Shown one piece after another: positions 12,701 to 25,000 of a stretch of 64,000 nucleotides of DNA (the stretch's first letter is position 1; every line of letters starts with the position of its first letter). This stretch comes from Climacteris rufus (lineage: Eukaryota > Chordata > Aves > Passeriformes > Climacteridae), in NCBI GenBank assembly GCA_013398175.1, contig VZRZ01007768.1, positions 865,600 through 929,599 on the forward strand, written 5' to 3'. A program made the translations under genes and the position numbers. Under the pieces are notes generated by a model that was not told the DNA's origin, ran no database searches, and saw only the letters and a program-made list of their open reading frames with translations.

Positions 12701-15700
12701 ATCACCTCTAGCACTTGTACTGTTACCAGAAAGGTCCTGCTGACTAACCAGCTTAACAAGAAAAGTGGAGATTTTTAAAATTAGAAAAAAAAGACTTTAG
12801 TCAAATGCATTTAAATAATCAGCACCAATTAAATTAAGCATGTTTAGACAGGAACTGCAACTCAAGTTTCATTTCACAGCTTTGTTTTCAAACTTCTGAA
12901 TATACTTAGTGTCTTCCTTCTTTGTTTCTGGTATATTTATGCAGGAGCATTGGAGTGAGAGTTGCAGAATAATGTGTGCAGCAGAGGATGGTGAAGAGTC
13001 TCACCAAATTACATGGGATTTTACCTAAACTATTTCACATTGAAGATTAAACCTGTATGAAAAATAACTTGTATGAAAAATAATTCTTCAGTTTGATTTT
13101 CAAGCAGTAAAGGACCAGACACGTTTTTTTTTTAAGAATTACATTTTCTCGTAGCTCATCTAAGTAATAAGCTACCAAGTGTATGGGAAATATCAGTTGT
13201 TCTAATTAAAATTTTTCAATAATTTCTTGTTTACAGATGCTCTCATTGGACAAGTTTTTATGGGATTTTTCTTCCATTTTGTAAAATTATATACTTTTTA
13301 ATCACATATTTCTAGATTTTTATTTTGCAAACTTCTGCAGTATCTGTACATTTGTTAGAAATGTACATTTGCACATTTGTTCTGCACATTTGTTAGAAAC
13401 TCTTTTGAATGAATAATTTACACAATTAAAAACTGAGAAGCCTGCTAAGTTTATTTAGTATAAACTACATGCCCTATTTATGTAGGAGTATATCACTGGA
13501 GCTTTTCAAATGGAGCAAACTGTGTAGCTGTTATAAATAGTTACGAAATCTGCTTTCAGTACAGGCACATTATTAATTTATGTGAGCCTGGTAGTTCTGC
13601 CCGTATTGGGCTGTACAGATTAAAATCCTGAGCTTGAGGACATTTGACAGTAGTTTAGGCAAACTTGCACAGACAATTCTGCAGTCTTAGGGCAAAGCTT
13701 GAACTCGTTGGGTGGGAAGGAGAATCATGAAATCCTGTGCAAGGAAGAGGTGATGGGAGAGCTCATTTTTAGGGGGAACAAGTGCAATGTCCCAGGCCAA
13801 TGAACCATCATGTAGTTCTGAAACAGGGGACAAGATGTCCATCCTTGTCTTTGCTTTTCTGTGTGGATAGTGATAAGATAATAATAATTTCTCTCTGTGA
13901 TCTCTTGGCAAAACACTGCGCAAGTAAATCAATATTTTCCAAAATTCACGGTGACTTGTGAGATACTATCCAGCATACTGTGACATATATATGCATATTT
14001 ATGTATGCTGTTGATAAAAACCTAGAAAATTCCATTCTCCTCTGTGCATGCTTTGAGATTATTGATATTCCTATTGAAAAGAAGCAAGCAAAGAATTTGG
14101 TCAGCTCTGAGGATCATCTTGCCCCTTTGTGAGCTGCCTTTTTCAGCAGGCTGCACTGTGCTTTTTGCTGAGTATATTGCCCTGCCCCTTGGATGTGCAG
14201 CAGAAACACCACGGTGACCTCTGCTCGTTCATTTCTGTCACTGTCAATGTTCTCGGTGCTGCTAGGATTGCTTCTCAAACTGCAGCACAAGGCTCACAAG
14301 GAAATAAAGCACAGGAACATTCAGATCCAGGCTGATTGCTGAGCCAGGCCAACTCAATTGACAAATTTGGTTTTGTTGGAGTATTTGGATGTGCTAGGGT
14401 CATGGAGTGCAGAAGTACAGTACAGCTCAGTCTGAGAATGAGTTAAGAAGCTAAAAATACTGCAATTGAAGAATTACTCACTTGCCTGCAAAAGTTTTAG
14501 TTGTTTTTAGAACACTATTTTAACACAGTAAAATTAAGTGCTTGCTGGAGGAAGATGTTAACACTTTTGAGATTATAACCGTAAAAATATTTGTTAGAAC
14601 TTAAAATTGGTTGCCTGAGTGTTTTGTCAGAAATTCCTAATACCTTCTTTATTCAGGCTTTTTAAGAAGCTTGGACATTTTGGAGTATTTAGTGGAGTTG
14701 CAGTTGTGTTACTGTTCCAGGTGGCCCTCAGAAAACCTTGCCTCTTTTCAAAACACAGCACCTGTAGACTTGGAATTACTTGAGAGCAACAACTTTCATT
14801 AACCAGTTCGTTAGTAAGAGAACCTTCGTTTCCTTGATGCTTCAAAGAGGTGTGAGAAGATGCATCTACTCAAAAGAAGCTTTAATGAAATAAGTGTCTT
14901 GTTTTCTTTTAACGTTACAGAAAATATTTGGTGTTTTGTGTACAAAACAGTTCAGTTGTGCTTCTAGTATTTGCCTGTTCAGCTACTCAACAGCTTTTGT
15001 TATCAGGATGCACTGTGGGTTGGCCTTTAAACCAAAATAAGGATGTTTTATTTAATTTTGGCAAAAATATTATAGAGTAGAAGTCTCAATATACAGCCCT
15101 TTACTACAGTATATCATAACAGGTCAGGTTTGGAATGTGCAGCTTAGGCTGGTTGTATAGTTCTCCTTCCTTGTCCTGTGTTATGTATCCAGATTTGTGT
15201 CTAATGTTTTCATTTTATTAATGTTTTTATTAAAAATATTGTTTTTATTTGGTGGTTTCAAGTTGGCCACCTGTCTGAAAGGTTTTTAGTGGGTTGTATT
15301 TTGGGGAGTTTTTAAATGTCTAGTCAAGTGTTCCATGTGACTTTACGATAGAGTGTTTAGCTCAATGGAGGATTGGCAGAATTGCTTTGTATTGTGTTTT
15401 CAAGTGAGTTTAAGTTGCTCAGTCTCTGCCATAAGCATGTATCTTACAGAGGATAAATGCTACAGAGGAGCCACCCCTGTAGAAAACTAGTGGAAGGGTA
15501 TTTTGCATTTAAGTCATTCAGTAAAATTAAAAAAAAAAAACAGAAGCATTTGCAGTGTGAGCAGGAGCTTCCCTTTCTTTCCAGTCCCAGTGCTGTAATT
15601 ACCAGGTGTTTTGTGTTCAATTTCCGGCCTTGGACATTGCTTCAGTTGCAAAATGTGTCTTCTTTTTCTTTTTCGTGATGGTTAGGGTAGTCACCTGAAA

Positions 15701-16199
15701 GGGGAGGGATGGGATTTGGAATGTATTGAAAAGGCAGGAACAAACACTTCTGAATCAAACTGTTTACTCAGTGGTTACCAACTTCATTCAAGGGGCACCT
15801 AAAAGCTGTTGGGGGAAGGGTGGCAGGACTGCCCTAGGCAAAGTCTCAACAGAGTCAAAAATGTTCTGTGTAGGCCTGTAGATTTATAATAAATTATTTT
15901 TGAAATTTCAAGGACAGAAAGGAAGTGTAAACTTCAGGAAGAAACAGTCTGCTAAAACATAACCGTGAAGAATGGACTAATACATGCTGGTATGTTGTAT
16001 CTAGAATCTGTGGAGGAGGAAAAAGATGAGAATTTTCTGCTGGTGTGTCAAAGGGGAAAAGTTCATGGATATGCTTAAGACATTCAATCTGTTTAACAGC
16101 AGTGTGTGAGGAACTGTTGTACCTAAAGACAGCTCTGGTGTGTAATACCTGTTTGTGCATAATTTGGGGGCCCTATGGAAGAATCTGATGTGCATTCAA

Positions 16200-16300
16200 A
16201 GTTTGAAACCCCTGTGCAGCCCCCTGCCTTGGGCAGGACAGCTGCCATTCCGCTGGCTTGCTCACAGCCCTGGCCAGCCTGGCCTTGCAGGCTTGATGCA
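16200..16300 (-). mobile_element. Diverged CR1 internal fragment
   Basis: The + strand carries ccctgccttgggcagga, then ctggcttgctcacagccctggcc and agcctggccttg. These align in order with the reverse complement of the CR1 3' region (ccctgccatgggcaggga...ggttgctcaaagcccc...acctggccttgaac). The terminal ATTCTATGA part is missing. Confidence 0.55.
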
Positions 16301-17124
16301 GTGATGTCATCAAACAAATCCACAAAAAACCTTGTGAATGTTGAGCAGTATGCTCCATAGGCCTCTCTGAGTTATGAATTATTCTGGATGACAGGGTATG
16401 AATAAAAATAGCAAAGTGTTTCGGGCTTTTTTAATGTTCTGAATTTGAGTTTAAAAAAGCATTAAAATGTTTATTTCTGGAAGCTATGAATTAGGTTAAT
16501 GTTGGTATTGAATTGGAGCAAGTAAAACTCCTTGGTAATACAGATAATCCCAACCAGAGTTTCTCCTTTGGGGGGAGAGGGCATGTCTTTGTACATGGCA
16601 GATCCAGCTGGGGATCAGTCTGGATGTTCTCTTATGTTGTTGTAATGATAGGCCTGGGTCAGTGTTGAAGAAAGACATGAAGGTACTGGTGCTGCCTGTG
16701 TTTTCTCCAGTTTGTAAATGATCTGTGAAATGCATATTTGTGATGTGGGACAGGATCTTGTGGGCTGTTGTTTTTGATGGAAACAGAAATGGAGAGCCTC
16801 TCTGCTACAGTGAAAGGACTGTGTTTTTTTCTCTTGCTGCTGGTAGTAATAGATAACAGTAACTTAAATTTGATGTTTGTAAGAAAGGGGCCAATGAGCA
16901 AAATTAATGTTCAGTGTACTAAAATGTTTTTACAGTTTCTGAGAACTTCAGTTTCTTATAATGGTCTCTGAACTGCTTATGAGAAAAAGGAGTTAGCTGT
17001 GCTCTTACCCTGATTCTTGGATTGTCTTTTCTTAGAGACATGGAAGGGTGTGTGGTGATGTTTTTGCACTTGGCTGAATTGTGGAAAATCAGCATTTAGT
17101 GTCAGGTCTTGCAACATCAAAAAA

Positions 17125-17220
17125 TGCAAACAAATAAAACCACTACCACCACTGGAAGTTTAACAAAAACCAACAAAACAAGCAAACAACAAACCCCAAA
17201 CAACCCACCCCAACCAAGAA
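17125..17220. repeat. A/C-rich low-complexity tract
   Basis: A run of aaac, caaac, aaccc and accac words with almost no G or T on the + strand. Likely simple-repeat derived. Confidence 0.6.
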
Positions 17221-18968
17221 AACTGCATCTTCCAAGCTTGATTGTTTGTTCCCTGTGATCTGGGGAGTGTTTATGGTAAATACAGTTTGGCAGCTTTACC
17301 TGCTCATTTTGTTTAGAGATTGTTAGGCCAAAGCTACATACTGAGACAATTACCAATTTACTGTTGGTTTGTAATTGAAACTGAAGTGCATGGGCAGTGG
17401 CCTAGGTAAGATAATCAGCTCTCAACAATCTGTGGGAGAAATTATGTTTTCAAAAACTGTAATATTCACATTCAGAAGTCTTCAAGGTTTGAGTTTCTGA
17501 TTTTTCTTCTTAAATAATTGCCCTTCTACAGTCACATTTGCTATGTGCATGCACAAATATTTGATGGTCCCTTGGAGGGATGTAAAATTTTGCATAAAAT
17601 ATTAACCTATTTTTTAATTCATTTGAAGAAAAAAGTCTTTAGCTTTTTTGAGGATATGTGAAAATCTGCTTTCAGTTCTTAAAAGAATTAACTTAAATGT
17701 CAACATTACTGGAAAAAAAGGCCAGTGTGGCGATGTGCCTACCCCATAATTCACTGTGAAACTGAATTTGCTCTTCAGTATCGCACTGAAATTGTTGGGA
17801 AGTGATTTCAGACTCCATCTTAACTAAGATGCTGTTCCTTCTGAGGGAATATTTCTTTGAGCTGTGAAATTTCTTTGTGAGAAGCACAGAGAGACACTCA
17901 ACCTCAGAAGTTAATGGCTTAGAATGATTGAGGCAATAACAGCAGAGCTTCTATTGGCCACTTTTCCAATGCTCAGAAAGAGTTGCTTGCGCCAGAATGT
18001 TGGAAGTACAAGATTGTTTCTTTGCCCAGTATTTGAGTATCTACTGAAAAGTGTTCTTAATGTTATCAGTTCTATGGAGTAACTTCAGATTGGTTTATTG
18101 GTTGGTGTAAACAGATGGATTTACTGGTGAAAGTGATTGCTATTGGGAGGGAAACTTTCATTTTACTTTGAACTTGAATAACTTTGCCTGCTGCATGTCA
18201 CTATTGGGAGAGAAAGGAAGGGAAAGAAACAACCCTGAATTTCCTTTTTTTAAATTTGTTTTTCTAAGCTTATCATGGCTTTGAAAAGTCCTTATGGAAA
18301 CCATTTTCTCGGGGAAGAATGAACCCAGTGCATTGTGTCTGTGTGCCATGGAAGGACGAGGTGGTTTGTTGCAGCAGCAACTCTTACTCTAGTAGAATAC
18401 CCTTCATATTTACAACAAACAAACAGAAAAAAAGACAACACACAGATAAGGAAAAATGCTATTTCCTGGAAGAAAACATGATAAATTGTGATAATGCAGT
18501 CAGTTACTGGATGTTAAAAGCAGCGCATTGCAAGCAGGTTTTGTTCTGTCTTGTGAGCTTCTCTGTGTGTGCTGCCAGGTGCACTCAGTAACACAGTGTG
18601 CAGCAGCTCATCTCCTTTCCAAAGGATTCTGTAGGCCCAAATCTTAAATTTCACTTTTTTTTTTTTTTTGCATTCATTGCAGAAGTCATGTTAGTCACTG
18701 TTTCTATAGTGAGCAATAGCTGCACGGATATATGGAGATTAAACTGTTTAAGTCTCTTGGAATTTCTTGCATGTTATTATATTAGCAGGGATCATTACAT
18801 TGTTCACTAACTGTGTTTGTTCATGAAGTCTAAACTCATGTTCAGCCTACATTGAGCAGCACATTTTGTGTGTGCTTTCAATTTTCAAAAATCTTGTGGA
18901 GTACTACAAACTCTACTTTTGCAAAGATATTTGACTAATGCATTTTTCTTCTGGTTTTCCCTCTCCAG

Positions 18969-19037
18969 GTTCGATCTGTGGATGAGATGAATCATGAGTT
19001 TCAAGCTCTTGCCCTAGAATCTCGGGGAATGGGAGAG
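18969..19037 (+). CDS. PUM2: PUM2 coding exon 1 (start codon at 18987)
   Basis: Acceptor ctctccag, then 18 bases of 5' UTR and ATG at 18987. The start has purine G at -3. It encodes residues 1-17 (MNHEFQALALESRGMGE), ends on a complete codon, and is followed by donor gtaatt. The six codons before ATG are open and read VRSVDE, as in PUM1, which shows that the frame once continued upstream. The MNH methionine is chosen because human PUM2 starts there and no intact upstream exon is visible. Confidence 0.95.
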
Positions 19038-22000
19038 GTAATTATTGAGGGCTGATAATCCACTTGGTGGTTTGGAAATGTTGATAGAATTTAAGAAGTC
19101 TAAATAATACAAATAAGAAGTTGCAATAGTAATAAGGAGCTTCCCTTAAGAACTGGTTGATTCTTCAGTTGATTTTGAATATATCTGTCTAAGGTGAACA
19201 GAAACTAAATACTTTAAAAACATTGGATGGTTTTGACTGCTTCTGCTGTGTCTGTGCCATTCTTATTAGATGACTGGTCTTAGGGAAGGGAAAGGGTAAT
19301 TTTTTATAAATGTGTACAGCTCTATGAAAAGAGGCATGTTTTCAGTGTCACTGTATCTAAGCTAGTGGAATAATTGCTTGCTACTCCTGAGAAGTCAAGG
19401 AGACTGGGATTTGAAAAAAAAGGTTTGGCTTCAGAAAAAGTGAACTGACATACCCAGCGGAAAAGTGGTAATTTTCTATTTTTTTCACTGGTAATTGCTC
19501 CTTAAAAGATTTTAACCAGGGTGAGGAGTGCTGTTATGTAATTTAGCCAGAGGGAAGAAGGACTGTTTCTTTTGACTGATTTGATTTGTTTGGGTTTTTT
19601 TAAGTCAGTGTACTTGGCTGGTGGGGGAAGGAATTTAAGAACATGAAGGATGACTTGGCTCCTTCAGAAAAAGTTCCCTGAACTGTTCAGAAAGTAATTG
19701 ACAAGCATTAGGGTTATTTTCTCTGACAGGACATGGTAAAGAAGTTCATGTTGAACCAAGATTTCAAATCCAGATCCTTTTGTCTTGCTGGATGTTTACC
19801 TAATTCAGTTGCCAATTGAACCAGTGACAATATTGCAGCCTAACTTTCTCAAAATGATGATAGGACTCTTTATGGAAACCATAACTTACTGATGGAAAAT
19901 AAATACTGTGTTCCAGTTGCTGAATGTTTCTGAGCTGGAACATGGTCATTCCTACTTGATTTTTCTTTTTATTTTGATGAAGCATTTAAGCAATCAGCTT
20001 GGCTTTTCATCAACTTCTGCTTCATCCAGGGCTGACTTTGAACCATCTTCTGTTTGAAAAAACAGTAATAGGTGAAGCCCTCTTCTTTAGAAACCTGAGA
20101 GGCCACACTGCTCCCCTCCCAGCTCTTAAAGCTCCTTTTGCAAAGGAAAGGTGTTAGTAAAATGTCTGTGATTGTACAGTAAAATGTCTGTGATTGTACC
20201 AGCAGTGTGGTAGAGTGGATGGGTAAAATTCATAGCAGTGTTTGGTCTTGTGACACAAAGTACTCTTGAAAGCAGTGAAAGTGAAGGATGGCACAAATGC
20301 CTGGGAATTTGATTAAGGTATATATGACTGTTCATACCAATGTTCATTTTGGGTTATCTCAGATGGAGGGATGTATTTCTGCATGCTCATGATTCTGTTG
20401 GTTTGTTTTCATGGTATTCTGTGGATCTGTAAAGATGTTTAAATAAAACACACATGGACAGTCAGAGTTTTGGTACAGTACTGCAGCATCAGAAATGAAG
20501 GCTGTATTGTGACCCTGCACTTACCAGGTTACTTTGTCTTTCATTTCAATGGTGTCTTCCAGGTATCTTGAGGTCATACAGGTTCACATAGCTAGACTGA
20601 CTTAGTAGTTTTCTTAAGGTATTGCACAATAGAGTAGTTCTGGGATAGGTTCCATGGCTGTTTTAACCTTCTTTTTGATTATAACCTTCTAAAATATTAA
20701 AGGAAATGTCCTTATCCAGTAAGGTAGAACTGGTAGTTGTAGGCTCCATATGCTTTGAAAGGAATGAAAGAGAGGTCATGTTTAGTGAACTGTTTCTAGC
20801 TAGTGGGAAATGATGTTCCTCATTTTCTCTGTCTGCATAGACTTTTCTCTGAACTGAAATTGATTTCTTGCTCATAATTCTAATCCTTCTTGATACTTTT
20901 TTTCCCAACTGGTTATCAATACTTGGCATTAAGAGGCAGCTAAGTCTTACTTTACATATCATTAAAGTCAGGACTGTCCGTGAATCCTCAGGCAAGTATC
21001 TCTTCCATGTGCTAATGGAAAGGAATATCAGATGTCTGTTTTCATGGTACCATAACACATTTTGGAAATAGTACATAATGGAAACCCTTCTGTTCAGTTG
21101 CTGCTCTGAGCTGCATTCAGATGGAATATCAGGAATAGGACAATGTGACATGAGCCAGATGTGCAGTTTTCTGTTTCTGTCCCTCAGTTCTTTAATTTAT
21201 TCTGTAAAGAAACAGATTAAAGTTTTATTAGCAAGAGATCTGCTGTATTGCAGACATCTTTCTCTAAATGTCCCCTAAAATTGTACACAGATGATGCTTC
21301 TGGCATCAGCTCCCAAAATCCACAGTGACCCTTAAGGTCATGGTAGTATTCTGAAGAAATAAGAACACGTGGTGCTTTTTCTCTCTAGGCATCTGTTTGC
21401 TGTATCAGGGTGAGCAGAGTGGGCTTCAGGACCTTTACTGTGACCCAATACAGGCACACACAAAGCTTAGTGCCAAACAGAACAGAAAACCAAATCTTCC
21501 TTTGAGAATGTCTATTCCTGTATTAACTTACAGGGTCGAAGCACACACATTTCATTTTAGGAATAAAGGATTCATTTCTTGTGTCAAAACTTCGTTCAGA
21601 GAAATTCAACTGAGGTGTTCTTTCTGCTCTGTAGAAACAACTCTGGGTCTTAAAAATAAATTTTAAAAAATAATTTTAAAATCCTTAATTCAAGAGACAG
21701 TCCCTGTCAATCAAGACTGCAGTTTCTTCTCAGAGAGCTGGTTAAGAGGAAGCTTTAGCATAACTGGTTGTTATTATTTATGTGCAGTTAAGGGCTTTGT
21801 TCATCTGGCAGACACCTAACAGGGATCAGTGCTGATACTGAAAAAGACACTTTTTAGTGTACTTTTGGGAGAGTTTAATAAGAAATATGACAACCTTCTC
21901 TGTTATTTTTACTTAGAATTGGATGTATCTTTGTAAAGTTTGTGTTTTATTGGATTAAATGCAAGAAATGTTGGGCAAAACACATGCTATCAAAGGGTAA

Positions 22001-25000
22001 AACACAATTATTTTAACAACTAATATTCACTTGTGATAACTTCTAGATTATCTTTTTCAGTAGAACTTAACAAGTGCCTTTTTTTTCCTGTCTAAGAGGA
22101 ACAGACTTGTTTCATTTTTCTGAAAAGTACTTTTATTTAATTCCACAATTAAAGTAGTTGACTTCTAGGGCTGTTTATTTGACAATCCTATAGCCAAAAC
22201 ATCCATTTAAAAAGAGCACAATGTATGTCATAGCTATCTGTCAAAATAAGTAATGAATCTAAATCACTGGCCCTCAGGGAGCTGCAATATTGTAAACTTT
22301 GTAAGATCGAATTTATTTAAATATTTGAGAGACTTCTTTGTTGTGTAGAAATTTTAATGAAAATTATTTCTGTAAATTGTTTAATTTTCAGTAGTTTAAA
22401 TTTAGCCTCTCAGTATGGATGATACATTCTGTTTTGTGTTAAAGATATTTTATATTCTTGGTGTACCAGAATACATGAGGACTGCAGGCAGTTGAATTTA
22501 TCTGTTTGGAATTTGAGAATAAGTAGTTAAAAAAAAAATTCAAAAAGAACAAAACAAGCAAACAAAAAATCCCCACAAACAACAACAATAGTAAAACCCC
22601 CCTGAAACAGCCTGTACTTTTGCAGTGAGGATTATTGCTGCTTTCTACCAGGGGCAGTTTTTCCTCTGATACAAATCCTGTGAATGAGTTTTGATATCAA
22701 AACCAGTATTGCAGTGTGTTCTGATCTAAATTTGCTCATTGTTCTTGACATTGAGTTGTCTGAACAGCTGTCTGATAGTGGAATTAACTAATTCCAGGGT
22801 AAGCATGCTTTAGGTAATTCTCATTTTATGGCACCCAAGGTATTACTAGAGCTGTTTTACTCTGACAAGGTTGTGTTGCATGGTGACACCTTCACTTATG
22901 TGTTTCATAGCTGGACATGTATTTGAAATTGGCTTAGATTGCATTTAAAATAAAATATGATTCCCAAAACCAAGGTTTTGTAGATAATATTAAATGCTTG
23001 CTTTCTGTTCCACTGCTGTCCTACAAAATGAGAATTAAGTAGTGTTGCAAACTTGTTACAAATACAGAGTTAAAGATGCTGTGTAGATTGCATTGGCAGA
23101 TCTAGATTTTGTAATCTTTTGATTTTAGTTGAAATGCAATTGTAAGATTCCATTAATCTTTGTTTTCTAATGCCCAGCTTTATCCCCTAAATTTGGAGTA
23201 AATTTAATATCCTGCTGCTCTCAAAGTACATTTGGTTGACGCCTGGTGGTGATTCTACAATGCATTTGAGAGTGGGCATCTCTGTCAGGGCACATCACAG
23301 CAGATCAGCACCTCTTGCAAACATAACACTCTCCTGTAGTTTTGCTGAGCTTTGGCTGTTTATCATCTGCAGCCTGAATCCTTCTGTGATAACGAATTTC
23401 TGTCTGGAACCCAGAGATTGGAGGTTAGCCAGTCAGAATGCTTCATTTCTGGTAAGAGCTCTGGGCAGCACAGAAAACCAGCAATCCTTAAGTTGGTATA
23501 GAGGAGCTCTTGTCCCCTCTGTTGCAGTGTTAATGCTGTGGCCTGCTAGTGGCAATCTTATCCACTTCCTCTTGAAGCTGTTTTGGCAAGCACTTTCAGT
23601 GTTGCACTAAGAAATATCTAAAGAAACACTCCTGTTAGTGGTTTGATCAAGGCTCATACTAAGCAGCTATGAAATTCAGAAGGGTTTTTTAGTCACTTAA
23701 GTTACAGGAGAAGCAAATTTCCAGAATGTACTCATTTGTTGCAAACAGCTTCATCAGATTAAATTTGGTTTTTTCTAATTACACAAAATTTAAAATTCTA
23801 AATTACATTATGCAGAATCTGATGGATTGTGCAGCTTTCTTCTTCCCTGTATTTTTTACACATTGTTTCACTTTAGTTTCTGCTGATGAACCTTGTAAAG
23901 TACCTGATGTAGAGTCTGAGAATACAGGTTTGTAATTACATGTAGAGAAAATATGACATGTTTGGCAGTTACTGATGGGCAAAGATAGAGGAATTCAGTA
24001 ATAAAATCAGAGTGAAAAGGATGCTACTATTTGAGGTATTCTTGTTTATGTGGTGCTTCTGTCGTGTCACACCAAGTCCTTCTGTCCTTGAAGACAGTAC
24101 AAGAAGTGATACTGATCTAACGTGACACTTTCTGTTTTACAAGTAGAAATTAAAAAAAAAATACATCTAAATGACAGTGTTGGTATGTGAAACTTCACAT
24201 ATGAATGTCACAGGTTTGTAACAGCCCAATGGTCTAAAGGAGCTGACTTGCTATCATGTGTATTAGTCACTTTTTAAAATTTGGAGTGTGATGCCTTTCT
24301 AAGTGAAGAGAACTTCACAAGGAACTGCTGCTGTTTCTGGTTATCAGCACAGTATTAGTTAACAGCCAAGCTTTTGAGTCTTTGGAAAGAAGGCACTGTT
24401 AGTTAAAGCTTCTGAGAGGATTGTCTTAATTTAACACAGGGATTAATTTGATTTACTTTTTTCACAGCTGCTTCTGTATTCTGTATTTCTTCCCCATAAC
24501 TTCAGAATCTCAATCCTGTTGGAGTCATTTGAGCAATCCCTTTATACAGCATTAGCTTCAGTAATGGGAGGTAGATTCCAAGTGTTGGGATTTCCTCAGC
24601 AATGTGTGCTGCTTTACTGAAAGCTGACATTTGGGTCAGTGCTGAGCACAGGACCTGTTGCAGATCAGAGGACTGGAGCACCTCTGAGAGGCTGAGAGAG
24701 CTGGGCTGCTCCAGCCTGGAGAGAAAAGGCTCCCAGGAGACCTCATTGTGGGCTTAAAAAAAGAGGGAGAACAGCTTTTTACAGGGGCAGATAGTGGTAG
24801 AATGAGGGGGAACAGTTTAAACGAAAAGAGGAGAGATTTTTTATTAGATAGGAGGAAATTCTTTCCTGTGAGGGTGGTGAGGCAGTGGCACAGGTTGGCT
24901 GCCCCATCCATGGAAGTGTTCAAGACCAGGCTGGATGGGGCCCTGAGCAGCGTGATGTAGTAAATGGCATTCCTGCCCATGCCAGGGAAGTTGCAATTAG

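Larger units (their letters stand above)
3233..18968 (+). other. PUM2: Large intron upstream of coding exon 1
   Basis: 15.7 kb of AT-rich sequence. It contains CR1 fragments near 5041-5430, 6010-6105 and 16200-16300, an A/C-rich tract near 17125-17220, short tandem duplications, and an unexplained 132-codon open frame at 6318-6716. About 3.5 kb from 10170 to 13680 has no open frame of 60 codons or more and no feature I recognise. It ends in the acceptor ctctccag before 18969. Confidence 0.65.

Noticed and set aside
23236..23610. 124-codon open frame in intron 1
   Set aside because: No ATG at its 5' limit, no splice sites that fit, and no recognisable domain; taken as chance.
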